DNA of 64,000 bases. It comes from Bacteroidota bacterium (GTDB taxonomy: Bacteria; Bacteroidota; Bacteroidia; B-17B0; Aurantibacillaceae). Where the stretch lies: contig JANYGK010000115.1 of NCBI GenBank assembly GCA_025362395.1, positions 62,001-126,000 on the forward strand, written 5' to 3'. This document shows positions 54,305-63,021 of this stretch, piece after piece. Position 1 is the first letter of the stretch. The number at the start of each line of letters is the position of its first letter. Below the pieces are notes generated by a model. The model ran no database searches. It was not told the DNA's origin and saw nothing but the letters and a program-made list of their open reading frames with translations. The translations under genes were made by a program, and so were the position numbers.

Positions 54305-54726
54305 TACAACAACTTAACTTTATATTTTTCCGCCATTTTTTTAAGTTGCTCCGGGCTTATATTGTGTATATTTTCGTATTCATGGTACCGTTCAACAGTG
54401 GCTACAAACACGTTATATTTAAACTTTGCTGCCAGTTTAAAGTAAACTTCTAACTCCCAGTCAATTGTAAAAGTGTTATGCACTATGATTTTTGAAATGG
54501 CCTTTTGCATAGCGGCTCCGGTGAGTTCTTCACATTGCTTATAAGCTAAATGATTATTGTTATAATCAAACCGGTAGTTGCCGGTTTTAACGTCCGTAAA
54601 ATAATCGTCTACCGAATAATACGGATACCTTCCCTCTTCACTTAACAATTTTGCCAAAGTGCTTTTACCGCTGCCCGGAAGGCCTCTCAGCAATACCAAT
54701 GAGTTCGTAAAAACAGTATCCGGCAT
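54304..54726 (-). CDS. Small P-loop kinase, N4BP2L-like (AAA_33)
   Basis: A 140-residue P-loop NTPase with Walker A LRGLPGSGKST near the N-terminus (residues 13-23 or so). The order of motifs (SVDDYF, YRFDYNNNHLAYKQC, IIVHNTFTIDWELEVYFKLA, and a C-terminal NIHNISPEQLKKMAEKY) closely recalls the animal NEDD4-binding protein 2-like proteins, which share the same short kinase fold related to polynucleotide kinases and zeta-type kinases. The substrate is unknown; RNA or nucleotide phosphorylation is possible. There is no antitoxin-like gene next to it, so a toxin role is not supported. Confidence 0.8.
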   Translation of the reverse strand: MPDTVFTNSLVLLRGLPGSGKSTLAKLLSEEGRYPYYSVDDYFTDVKTGNYRFDYNNNHLAYKQCEELTGAAMQKAISKIIVHNTFTIDWELEVYFKLAAKFKYNVFVATVERYHEYENIHNISPEQLKKMAEKYKVKLL

Positions 54727-54784
54727 AAATAATTGATGTTTAGACTGTAAAATTACATTAAATATTCAGCCTTAAATAAAAATA

Positions 54785-54815
54785 AAATCCTCCGGCAACT
54801 AGTGTCGGAGGATTT
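54785..54815 (-). terminator. Terminator of the small T9SS type-A gene
   Basis: On the minus strand, arms of 13 bases (54803-54815 and 54785-54797, one mismatch) around a short loop, followed by a T-rich stretch. It lies 18 bp after the stop codon at 54834. Confidence 0.8.
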
Positions 54816-54833
54816 AAATTACAGTACTATATG

Positions 54834-55565
54834 CTATTTCTGTATGATGAGCTTTTTCTTTATTTCGCCGCCGGCCACATGTATGTTGATGAAATAGATG
54901 CCGCTCGATACATTATCTGTATTCAAACTTATAATATGTTCGCCACCGGCAAGCATTCCTTCATAAACGTTTAAAATAGCTCTTCCCGTTATGTCAGAAA
55001 CTGTTACACTTACTCTTTCTTCGGTTACCAGCACAAATTTAAGTTCGCTTTTATCAATTGTCGGATTCGGAGCAATCGAAATGGTTTCTAAAACACCGGC
55101 CCTGTTAGTTAAACCTACACTTGAGGCGCATACCTGTATGTTACCTGAGAGCAATGAAGCATTGTTGCTTTTTGATGTTTCTGTAATCACATTTGCTGTA
55201 TCGGCCCACACACCTATACGATAATTGCTTGCGGGCGCGGGTAAACAACAATAATTATTCATATTAATATCCCAGTTGTTAATGGTAATACAGGCATTTC
55301 CGCTTAATGAATTTACCGTGGTTTGGTCAATCACCCATTTTTCGCTTGTGCCGGGGTTAAATAAATAAATACCGACAATAAACGAATTTGCCGAGCTTGA
55401 ACCCCCATTACAAATGTCAACCGAAAGGGCTGTGATTTTATTATTACAGCCGGTTGGCGGATTATAGGAATAATTTATTCCAATTGTTAAATCAACTTGC
55501 GCCGGCAGGCACGATGAAATTGCAAGCAAACTTAATGTTGCCGCTTTAAGTAAAATTGTTTTCAT
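54834..55565 (-). CDS. T9SS type-A secreted protein with a CARDB-like domain
   Basis: A 243-residue secreted protein. A signal peptide (to about residue 22, CLPAQ) is followed by a single CARDB-like beta-sandwich (about residues 25-145; TALSVDICNGGSSSANSF and GVWADTANVITETSKSNN match the CARDB pattern), then a type-A C-terminal sorting domain (SIAPNPTIDKSELKF, VTVSDITGRAIL, SSGIYFINIHVAGGEIKKKLII). It should be exported by the T9SS and attached to the surface or released. The function of the single CARDB module is unknown. It has its own terminator. Confidence 0.88.
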   Translation of the reverse strand: MKTILLKAATLSLLAISSCLPAQVDLTIGINYSYNPPTGCNNKITALSVDICNGGSSSANSFIVGIYLFNPGTSEKWVIDQTTVNSLSGNACITINNWDINMNNYCCLPAPASNYRIGVWADTANVITETSKSNNASLLSGNIQVCASSVGLTNRAGVLETISIAPNPTIDKSELKFVLVTEERVSVTVSDITGRAILNVYEGMLAGGEHIISLNTDNVSSGIYFINIHVAGGEIKKKLIIQK

Positions 55566-56202
55566 AAGAATTTGTTTTTAATTATTTAAAACAAAGTAAC
55601 TATATAAGCAAAGGAAAGGCGTTAAGCTTTGATGCGGAGATGTGTACAGATGTTGCAGTGTTGTAAGGGCCTGAAAATCAATTTATATTTTATAGAGTTA
55701 TTGCATTTATAATAGACAACTCTTAAATTATTTACTGTTTTTGCAACATTTATAAATAAATAATAATCCTATATTTTATTAATTAATCATTTTAATGAAG
55801 TTAGTTTTATCCCTGTAAATTAATGGGTTCATAAAAAAAGCGTATTTAGAGCTATCGTTTTTTGGCCTGTAATGCCTCCCCCCAACTTTAATAACTGCAT
55901 GTCGGGTTTGTTCGGTTTAATAGCTTTTCTGCAGTATAGTTAGGAATGCCCGAGTCGGGCATTCAATTAATATAATACACCTGTTATGTTTATTTTAATA
56001 ATAAACGATCTTTTACGTATATAGCTGCATAAAAAGAACTAACATTACTAAAACTTATCCAAGATCTATTAATAGTCTGAGAGATTTAACTCAAAGATCA
56101 AATTATTTTATTAAACAAGTTTGAGTTTTTTAAAGAATGAGTGGGCCGGCTGCATAACTCTATCTTATATTTCTTATTCTAAACTTTAAACTATTTAATG
56201 CT
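55566..56202. other. Long gene-free stretch with a palindrome and a possible dispersed element
   Basis: 637 bp between divergent genes, mostly AT-rich with no ORF of note. The part at about 55800-55970 differs from its surroundings: it contains a C-rich block (CCTCCCCCCAAC at 55876-55887), a GCAGTATAG segment, and ends in a perfect palindrome at 55944-55964. It may be a small non-autonomous repeat or a structured RNA. The rest should hold the promoters of both flanking genes, but no convincing TTG/TAnnTTTG pair was found. Confidence 0.4.
55944..55964. repeat. Perfect palindrome GAATGCCCGA-G-TCGGGCATTC
   Basis: Two 10-bp arms (55944-55953 and 55955-55964) around a single central base. The high GC of the arms contrasts with the AT-rich surroundings. 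It could be an operator, a terminator stem or the end of a mobile palindrome. Confidence 0.6.
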
Positions 56203-56220
56203 ATGGATGATCATAAAAAA

Positions 56221-57166
56221 GTGTATGAACTAACACAAACACGAAAGGAACTTGCCTTTGAAAAAGAAGAAAAAGGAAAACGGGCGGCAGAATTAAACAT
56301 AGCCAATATTGAACTGAATTATCAGGCGGAGCAAAAAAAGAAGCGTGCCGATGAATTGATTATAAGCTAATATTGAGTTAGAGTTTCAAACCGAAGAGAA
56401 GGCTAAACGGGCGGCAGAATTATTGACCGCAAATATAGAGTTGGCTTTTCAAACAGAAGAGAAAATAAAACGCGCGGCAGAATTAATCATAGCTAATGTA
56501 GAACTTGCTTTTCAGAGTGAAGAGAAAATAAAACGCGCTGCAGAACTAATTGTCGCTAACATTGAATTGGATTTTCAAACAGAGGAAAAAGGTAAACGTG
56601 CGGCGGAATTAATTATAGCGAATATAGAACTTGCTTTTCAAACTATTGAAAAAGAGAACCGGGCTGCAGAGCTTATAATTGCTAATAAAGAACATGCATT
56701 TCAAAATGAAGAAAAAGAAAAAAGGGCAGCAGAATTAATTATCGCCAATAAGGAGCTTGTTTTTCAAAACAGGGAGAAAGAGAAACGGGCGGCAGAATTA
56801 AGTGTTGCCAATAAAGAACTGGCTTTTCAAAACGAAGAAAAAGAAAAAAGGGCAGCGGAATTAATTATCGCCAATAAAGAACTAGCCTTTCAAAACGAAG
56901 AAAAAGAAAAACGTTCCGCAGAACTGATTATAGCTAATACAGAACTTGTTTTTCAGAGTGAAGAAAAAGAGAAGCGGGCAGCGGAGTTGGGCATTGCGAA
57001 TAAGGAATTGGCTTTCCAAAACGAAGAAAAAGAAAAGCGCTCCGCGGAATTAATCATTGCAAATACAGAATTGATATTTCAAAGTGAAGAAAAAGAAAAA
57101 AGAGCAGCAGAGTTAAGCATTGCTAATTTAGAGCTTGCTTTCCAAAACGAAGAAAAAGAAAAACGC
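56221..57166 (+). repeat. Tandem array 1: fifteen 63-bp coding repeats
   Basis: Fifteen consecutive units of exactly 63 bp plus one inserted base in unit 3. Each encodes three heptads, typically AAELIIANKELAFQ then NEEKEKR. Units diverge in the positions after A-E-L and around the Q, and later units are more alike (alternating K-E-L-A and T-E-L-V forms). Confidence 0.95.
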
Positions 57167-57613
57167 GCGGGAGAATTATTCAATACTAACCTAGAGCTTA
57201 ACCAATCTGAAAAGTCGCTTCAGAGTAGTTTAAAGGAAGTATCAGATTATAAATATTCGTTAGATGAGTCAGCTATAATTGCCATAACTGACCAAAAGGG
57301 AATTATTAAAAAAGTAAATGGTAATTTTTGTAAAATATCTAAATACAGCGAGAAAGAGTTAATTGGCTAAGATCACAGGATAATCAATTCAGGTTACCAC
57401 TCAAAAGAATTTATTAAAGAGTTATGGAATACGATTTCAAATGGAAAAATATGGAAGGGTATATTAAAAAATATAGCCAAAGACGGCACTTTTTATTGGG
57501 TGGATACGACCATAGTTCCTTTTCTTGATGAAAACGGAAAGCCTTACCAGTACCTGTCTATAAGGGTTGACATTACAGATCGGAAAGAATCTGAAGGATA
57601 TTTGATTCAACGT

Positions 57614-58243
57614 ACTTCTGAATTAGAAAACGTAAATAAAGAGCTTGCTTTTCAAAACCTGGAGAAAGAAAAACGCGCGGCCGAATTGATCATTGCCAAT
57701 AAGGAGCTGGCTTTTCAGAATGAAGAAAAAGAAAAACGATCAGCTGAGTTAATAATAGCTAATACAGAGCTTGTGTTTCAAGGTGAGGAAAAAGGAAAAC
57801 GATCGGCTGAACTTATTATAGCAAATAAAGAACTTGCCTTCCAAAACGAAGAAAAAGAAAAACGATCGGCTGAATTAATAGTAGCAAATACAGAACTTGT
57901 ATTTCAAAGCGAGGAAAAAGGAAAACGATCGGCTGAATTAGTGATTGCTAATAAAGAGCTTGCTTTCCAAAACGAAGAAAAAGGAAAACGCGCTGCTGAA
58001 TTAATTATTGCTTATAAAGAACTTGCTTTTCAAAATGAAGAAAAAGGAAAACGGTCAGTAGAACTTAGCATTGCTAATACAGAACTGGTTTTTCAAAACG
58101 AAGAGAAAGGAAAACGATCGGCTGAATTAATTATAGCTAATGAAGAGCTGGCGTTCCAAAATGAAGAGAAAGAAAAGCGCGCCGCTGAATTAATAATTGC
58201 TAATATAGAACTTGCTTTTCAAAATGAAGAGAAGGAAAAAAGA
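57614..58243 (+). repeat. Tandem array 2: ten 63-bp coding repeats
   Basis: Ten units of exactly 63 bp with no indels, of the same family as array 1, and with the same alternation of ANKELAFQNEE and ANTELVFQ units. A partial eleventh unit leads into the HisKA domain. Confidence 0.95.
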
Positions 58244-58935
58244 GCAAATGAATTAATTATTGTTAACAAGGAGCTTGAACAGTTTGCCTTTATTGCTTCG
58301 CATGATTTGCAGCAACCACTTCGCACAGTGTCCAATTACATGGGTATGTTTGAAGAAAAATATTTAAGCCTGTTGGATGATAACGCGAAAAAATATCTTA
58401 CCTCCGTTAATAATGCTACTAAACGTATGAGTTTACTTATTAACTCCTTGTTAACATTTTCGCAATTAGGCAATAATAAAATGTTAGCCGGTGTGGATTG
58501 TAAAAAAGTAATTGATGATGTATTAGCCGATATTGAAATTCTTATTATAACTACAAACACTATTATTGAGGTAGAAGAAATGCCAACTATTAATATTTAT
58601 GAAACGGAGATGCGGCAGTTATTTCAAAATCTAATTACTAACGCTATTAAATTCCAGAGGCCTGATGTGCAACCAAAAATAAAAATTTCGTCCCGGGAAA
58701 TAAACGGGAAATGGAATTTTACCGTAACGGATAATGGTATCGGTATTGCGCCGGCTTATTTTGAAAAGATATTTGATATCTTTCAACGTTTGCATACGAG
58801 CAAAGAATATGAAGGGAGCGGCATAGGACTGGCTAATTGTAAAAAAATAGTACAATTGCATCAGGGTGAAATTTGGCTTGAGTCTAAACCGGAACAAGGA
58901 ACCGCGTTTCATTTTACAATATCAAACTTAACTAT

Positions 58936-59334
58936 ATGACTAAAGAATTAAATTGCATAATGCTTATTGATGATGACAATGATGACAATTTTTTTCACGA
59001 GATGGCTATCATGAAAAATAATTTTGCAGGTACAGTGGTTGTGCAGGATTCGGGTATAAAGGCACTGGAATATATTAAATTAAAAACGCTGCCCTGTAGC
59101 AACCTGATCTTTTTAGACATCAATATGCCGCGTATGAGTGGTTGGGATTTTCTTATTGAATATAATAAGCTTATCGATGAAATTCAAAAAAAACCAATTA
59201 TTGTAATGCTTTCAACTTCTTTTAATAGAGATGATATTACGAAGGCTAAAGAAAGCAGCCTTGTTTCCGACTATATTACCAAACCTTTAACCAAAGAAAT
59301 AGTATCGGCAATTATTGAAAAATATTTTAATTGA
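58936..59334 (+). CDS. Single-domain response regulator
   Basis: A 132-residue receiver-only protein. The acidic pocket (Asp12-Asp14 region, MLIDDDNDD), the phospho-acceptor Asp61 in FLDINMPRMSGW, the Thr/Ser position in MLSTSF and the conserved Lys116 in YITKPLT are intact. There is no output domain, so it likely acts through protein interaction or as a phosphorelay step, as in Rcp1-type partners of phytochrome-like kinases. Its ATG overlaps the kinase stop by 4 bp, which shows the two were a functional pair. Unlike the kinase gene it carries no lesions. Confidence 0.93.
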   Translation: MTKELNCIMLIDDDNDDNFFHEMAIMKNNFAGTVVVQDSGIKALEYIKLKTLPCSNLIFLDINMPRMSGWDFLIEYNKLIDEIQKKPIIVMLSTSFNRDDITKAKESSLVSDYITKPLTKEIVSAIIEKYFN

Positions 59335-59512
59335 TGCGTTGGTGTGCCTTTGAATACAAATTAATATAACCGGAACCGGAATAAACGCCCGTTATATAAT
59401 CTGAAAGCCGACTGATAAAACCGGATCTACTTTAGAGCTGTAAAATAGCGAGGATATATGTTTGATGAAATTAAATTGATGGCACAGAAAGAGAAACTTG
59501 ATAGCCTCTTGT

Positions 59513-59541
59513 GAAGAAAACCACCGTGGGTGGTTTTCTTC
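59513..59541. terminator. Perfect 13-bp hairpin after the response regulator gene
   Basis: GAAGAAAACCACC (59513-59525) and its exact complement (59529-59541) around a GTG loop. There is no T-run after it, though the right arm itself is T-rich. It probably ends or protects the 3' end of the kinase/regulator transcript. Confidence 0.6.
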
Positions 59542-59600
59542 ATGAATGAGGTTTCACACTTACTGACTTCGAACGAATTGTAAGCAGAGATATAAACTTT

Positions 59601-59924
59601 TTATTTTTTTATTTTGTTTTCACACTTCTCCATCTTACCATCCATATCCATGCATTCTCCTTCTTTCATGATCATTTTTTTTCCGTCTTTTGTTACACAT
59701 TCACCATTGGTCATGCACTTAGTTCCATTTTTCATGGTCATATCCTTATCCATGGGCATCGTTTTTCCATCTTTACAACACATCATTTTTCCGTCCTTCA
59801 TCATGCAACAATCCTTCATTTTAGAATCGCCCTTAGTTTGAGCAGATACATTAGTTGCCGTAAAGAATAGTACTATTATAAGCATTGAAGCAAATAGCGT
59901 GGCAATTGTTTTTTTAGTTTTCAT
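59601..59924 (-). CDS. Met/Cys-rich periplasmic protein, DUF6799-like
   Basis: A 107-residue exported protein. After a signal peptide (about residues 1-29, NVSAQT) the mature part is made of short repeats of a Met-x-Lys-Asp-Gly-Lys-Met type, with eight cysteines (two CC pairs), many methionines and many lysines. From recall this is the pattern of the DUF6799 family. Met and Cys clusters of this kind bind copper or other soft metals. It lies at the end of a cluster of copper-handling genes on the same strand, which supports a metal-binding role, but no experiment is known to me. Confidence 0.75.
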   Translation of the reverse strand: MKTKKTIATLFASMLIIVLFFTATNVSAQTKGDSKMKDCCMMKDGKMMCCKDGKTMPMDKDMTMKNGTKCMTNGECVTKDGKKMIMKEGECMDMDGKMEKCENKIKK

Positions 59925-59957
59925 AATTATTGTTTTTTTAAATTAATTTATTCAGCT

Positions 59958-60017
59958 CGCTGTTACCCGTTCTTCATTTTCGATGTTGCCCGATCTTCAG
60001 TTTGCTGTTGCCCATTG
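59958..60017. repeat. Imperfect 23-bp tandem repeat
   Basis: Two 23-bp units (59958-59980, 59981-60003) differing at about five positions, followed by a partial third (60004-60017). Common core is TGTTGCCCGATCTTCA. It lies upstream of the Met/Cys-rich protein gene, between it and the four-helix copper protein gene. Confidence 0.55.
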
Positions 60018-60135
60018 TTATTTAATTACTATTTATTAAAACGGTAAAGGGTTAGTGCCATTATCCAAGGTAAAGAAAAAATTAGTTCAAATGCAGTATT
60101 ATAACTAATAAAAGGGGTTTTCAGACCCCTTAAAT

Positions 60136-60441
60136 TTAATTTGCGCAAGCCTCTGCACATTTTTTACAAGCTTCGGCGCAAGCCTTACAGCTTTCATGAT
60201 GAGAAGCATGTTTAGCACATTCTTCAGCACAAGCTTTACAAACCTTTGCACATAAAGCACATAACTCTTTTGAATAGTGTGAATCTCTTGCGCACAATCT
60301 TGCGCACAAAGCACAAATGTCAGCGCAATCGCGGCATAAAGCAGCGCAGTCTTTACGGCCATCATTAATACAACTTGTTAAACATGTTTCGCAAGTTACT
60401 ACGCAAGCTAAGCAAGCGTCAATACATTTTAATTTTTCCAT
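60136..60441 (-). CDS. Four-helix-bundle copper-binding protein (Csp family)
   Basis: A 101-residue protein with 22 cysteines in C-x2-C and C-x3-C spacing along four helices (for example CIDACLACVVTCETC, CAALCRDCADICALC, CKACAEECAKH). This is the pattern of the Csp copper-storage proteins (DUF326), which hold many Cu(I) ions in the core of a four-helix bundle. There is no signal peptide, so it is of the cytosolic Csp3 type. A promoter-like TAATTTTG lies about 41 bp upstream. Its neighbours (multicopper oxidase, HMA protein, Met/Cys-rich protein) agree with copper storage. Confidence 0.93.
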   Translation of the reverse strand: MEKLKCIDACLACVVTCETCLTSCINDGRKDCAALCRDCADICALCARLCARDSHYSKELCALCAKVCKACAEECAKHASHHESCKACAEACKKCAEACAN

Positions 60442-60750
60442 TTTTATTGTTTTTAAATTATTATTATTTTATTTATCACTACAAAATTAAAGACCCGACT
60501 ATGAACGAAATACGATAAATATCATACGCTATGGTGACTTTCGTCTCTTAGATTATTTGTATATGCAATCGTTAATTAAAATTCATTCTGCTTGTTTTTC
60601 TAACTTTAAGTAAGCAAAGTATCCACTATAAAGGTAAAGCAAAGTCATTTTACCGTGTTACAGAATTATATAAAATCGTTGCGAAATTCACAGATGATGC
60701 ATCATGCCAAATATATTAATCGGGTAAAACTTAGGCATGGTCAAATTCAT
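60442..60750. other. Gene-free stretch between the Csp and multicopper-oxidase genes
   Basis: 309 bp without an ORF. On the minus strand a TAATTTTG element (60489-60482) is a candidate -7 box for the Csp gene. A 12-bp palindrome ATGATGCATCAT (60694-60705) and a CATGCC/GGCATG pair (60703-60708, 60734-60739) lie close to the oxidase stop codon and might be a weak terminator or an operator. Confidence 0.4.
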
Positions 60751-63021
60751 TTAATAATTTAAATTTAAACCAAAACCTAATCCCATATCACTGTCATAAT
60801 GCACTCGTAAAGCCATAAATCTGCTAAATACATATTGCAAACCAATCATATATTCTTTGTCCGTATTTATCATAAGATGCGCCCTTATTCGTTTAGTAAT
60901 GGGTATATCATCACGCTTTAGCTGTACCAACACCGTTCCGGTTGTAAAAACTTCCGTTTCTAATTTTATAAGCATTGGTAGTGTATATACAAACCCCAAC
61001 GAGAGGGCCTGCCTGGTATCTTTGGTATTTGTTTGGCCGAAAATATTTGACTCCTGAAAATTTATCTCACCGTCTCTCATCCTGTATCGGTAGTCATAGC
61101 CAATAAAAGGCATAAACCATTGCATTCTGCCAACGTATCTTCCAATATGATTTTCAATTTCGTAGCCATGCATGTCGTGGTAACCTAAACGCCACTCTGA
61201 AGCAACCTGCCAACGGGTATTAGAATACATTGCCATGCCATCATTCCCATTGGTTGCAAAATCATTCTCCGCCATAAAATGAAATTTTCTATCGTCATTA
61301 AAAAGCTTTCGCTGTGCTAATTTCGGATTCTTTATTTCAGGATTGGCCGGTTGGTTTTCATAACTAAATACTCTACCCATGCCTGACATCATGTGATATA
61401 AAATATGACAATGAAAAAACCAATCGCCGTATACATTGGCATTAAATTCCAGGGTATCCGTTTCCATTGGCATAATATCCACTATGTTTTTTAAAGGCGC
61501 GCGATCTCCCTTTCCGTTCAGTAAGCGAAAATCATGGCCGTGTAAATGCATGGGGTGACGCATCATACTATTATTATATAATACGATGCGGACATTTTCA
61601 CCTTTGTGAATTAAAATTTTATCCGCTTCTGATACTACCTTGTTATCCAAGCTCCATACATAGCGGTTCATATTTCCTGTAAGTGTAAAACAAAATGTTT
61701 TCACGGTAGTATCAGGAAGCTTGGTTGGCGTAGGTGATTTAAGCATTGCATAGTTAAGAGTCACTATATCCGAAAGCGCATTGGCGTTATATTGGTTCCC
61801 GTCGTGCATAGAGTTATCCTTACTCATATCCATTCCTTGCATATCCATGCCTTTCATATCCTTGCTCTTCTTTTTGTTAATAGCTCCCGTAATTTCAGGG
61901 TACATGACTACATTCATGTCCATACGGTTAAGGCTCATGCTCATTCCCATATCATTTAAATCGCCATTTAGCTTCATCATATCGTTCATCATCTTCATGC
62001 CCTCAAAGTACTTGAGCTTTGGCATTGGATTGGCTAATTTTTTTACTCCGCTACCCAGCCATAAGGAGGTGGACTTTGTTCGGTCTTCAGGCGTTGTTAA
62101 AAACTCATAAGCAATGCTATCTTTTGGAATGGTAACCAATACATCATACGTTTCAGATACTGCAATAATTAACCTGTCCACTTCAACAGGCTCTACATCA
62201 TTGCCATCGTTTGCAATTACGGTTATTTTACCGCCTGAATATTGCAACCAAAAATAAGATGAGGCTCCTCCGTTTGAAACTCTCAAACGCACTTTGTCCC
62301 CGGCTTTAAATTGTGGCAATTGACTTTCGTTTTTGCCATTGATCAGGAATTTATCATAATATACATCGCTTACGTCCATTGCTGTCATTCGCTTCCATTC
62401 ATTCTTCACTTTTGTTTTTAAATATCCTTGCTTAATGGCTTCACCATAAGATTGAGTTGTGCCTTTTCTAATCGCAAACCAATCGCCGGCGTTGTGTAAC
62501 ATGCGATGCACGTTTTTAGGCTTGTAGTCTGTCCATTCGCTTAAAACGATCGGCACAGCAGGCAGATCATCAATGCCTTTTCTGAATGTTGGATCCGCTT
62601 TTCTTTTATTCATGATAAAGCTTCCATACATCCCAATCTGTTCCTGCAACTCAAAGTGACTATGATACCAATGTGTGCCGGTTTGGATAATAGGAAAGCG
62701 ATACAAGTAAGTTGTATGCGGCTCTATCGGCATCTGTGTAAGATAAGGCACACCATCCTCCCTATTAGGTAAAAATAATCCGTGCCAGTGCAAGGCTGTT
62801 TTTTCATTCAATTCATTATGAACATAAATTTCGGCGGTATCGCCTTCCGTGAAAGTGAGCGTAGGCATTGGTATTTGGCCATTCACCGAAATAGCCCTTT
62901 TTTCTTTGCCTGTAAAATTTACTACCGTGTCACGCACGTATAAATCATAGCGCACAATTTTTTGTGAAAGTGACGAAAGGGCACTAAACCCTAAAAGCAA
63001 GGCTATTATTATTTTTTTCAT
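60751..63021 (-). CDS. Multicopper oxidase fused to a C-terminal outer-membrane-like domain
   Basis: A 756-residue exported protein. Signal peptide to about residue 19. Three cupredoxin domains carry the copper ligands HWHG (78-81), HWYHSH (117-122), HPMHLHGHDF and HCHILYHMMSGMG (with the type-1 Cys, His and Met). A Met-rich insert (MNDMMKLNGDLNDMGMSMS, then MKGMDMQGMDM) at about residues 345-400 is like that of CopA/CueO-type Cu(I) oxidases. The last 180 residues or so are not cupredoxin: they consist of amphipathic strands (WRLGYHDMHGYEIENHIG, FMPFIGYDYRYRMRDG, YMIGLQYVFSRFMALRVHYD) and end in an aromatic residue, resembling the CopB barrel. The gene follows the HMA protein gene without a gap. 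Confidence 0.93.
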   Translation of the reverse strand: MKKIIIALLLGFSALSSLSQKIVRYDLYVRDTVVNFTGKEKRAISVNGQIPMPTLTFTEGDTAEIYVHNELNEKTALHWHGLFLPNREDGVPYLTQMPIEPHTTYLYRFPIIQTGTHWYHSHFELQEQIGMYGSFIMNKRKADPTFRKGIDDLPAVPIVLSEWTDYKPKNVHRMLHNAGDWFAIRKGTTQSYGEAIKQGYLKTKVKNEWKRMTAMDVSDVYYDKFLINGKNESQLPQFKAGDKVRLRVSNGGASSYFWLQYSGGKITVIANDGNDVEPVEVDRLIIAVSETYDVLVTIPKDSIAYEFLTTPEDRTKSTSLWLGSGVKKLANPMPKLKYFEGMKMMNDMMKLNGDLNDMGMSMSLNRMDMNVVMYPEITGAINKKKSKDMKGMDMQGMDMSKDNSMHDGNQYNANALSDIVTLNYAMLKSPTPTKLPDTTVKTFCFTLTGNMNRYVWSLDNKVVSEADKILIHKGENVRIVLYNNSMMRHPMHLHGHDFRLLNGKGDRAPLKNIVDIMPMETDTLEFNANVYGDWFFHCHILYHMMSGMGRVFSYENQPANPEIKNPKLAQRKLFNDDRKFHFMAENDFATNGNDGMAMYSNTRWQVASEWRLGYHDMHGYEIENHIGRYVGRMQWFMPFIGYDYRYRMRDGEINFQESNIFGQTNTKDTRQALSLGFVYTLPMLIKLETEVFTTGTVLVQLKRDDIPITKRIRAHLMINTDKEYMIGLQYVFSRFMALRVHYDSDMGLGFGLNLNY

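Larger units (their letters stand above)
56203..58939 (+). pseudogene. Histidine kinase with 25 coiled-coil repeats and a PAS domain, two disruptions
   Basis: Restored, the gene would encode about 911 residues: fifteen 21-residue coiled-coil units, a PAS/PAC domain (ESAIIAITDQKGIIKKVNGN to SIRVDITDRKE, about 57240-57585), ten more units, then a HisKA domain with the phospho-acceptor His in FIASHDLQQPLR and a HATPase domain (NLITNAIKF, DNGIGIAPAYF, GSGIGLANCKK). No transmembrane segment is seen, so it is cytoplasmic. An extra A at 56364/56365 shifts the frame so that the first fragment ends at 56370. A TAA at 57368 lies in frame inside the PAS domain, where a CAA (Gln) would fit. A shorter kinase (PAS end, array 2, HisKA, HATPase; GTG at 57500) could still be made. 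Its last bases overlap the response regulator gene. Confidence 0.8.

Noticed and set aside
54304-54726. Zeta-like toxin of a toxin-antitoxin pair
   Set aside because: There is no small partner gene next to it, and the motifs fit N4BP2L-type kinases better.
56221-58243. Regular 63-bp direct repeats as a possible CRISPR or satellite array
   Set aside because: The repeats have no spacers, are in frame and encode coiled-coil heptads within a kinase gene.
60105-60365. Cys-containing 86-residue frame overlapping the copper-storage gene on the same strand
   Set aside because: It is a frame shadow of the Csp gene, whose own frame shows the regular cysteine spacing of the family.
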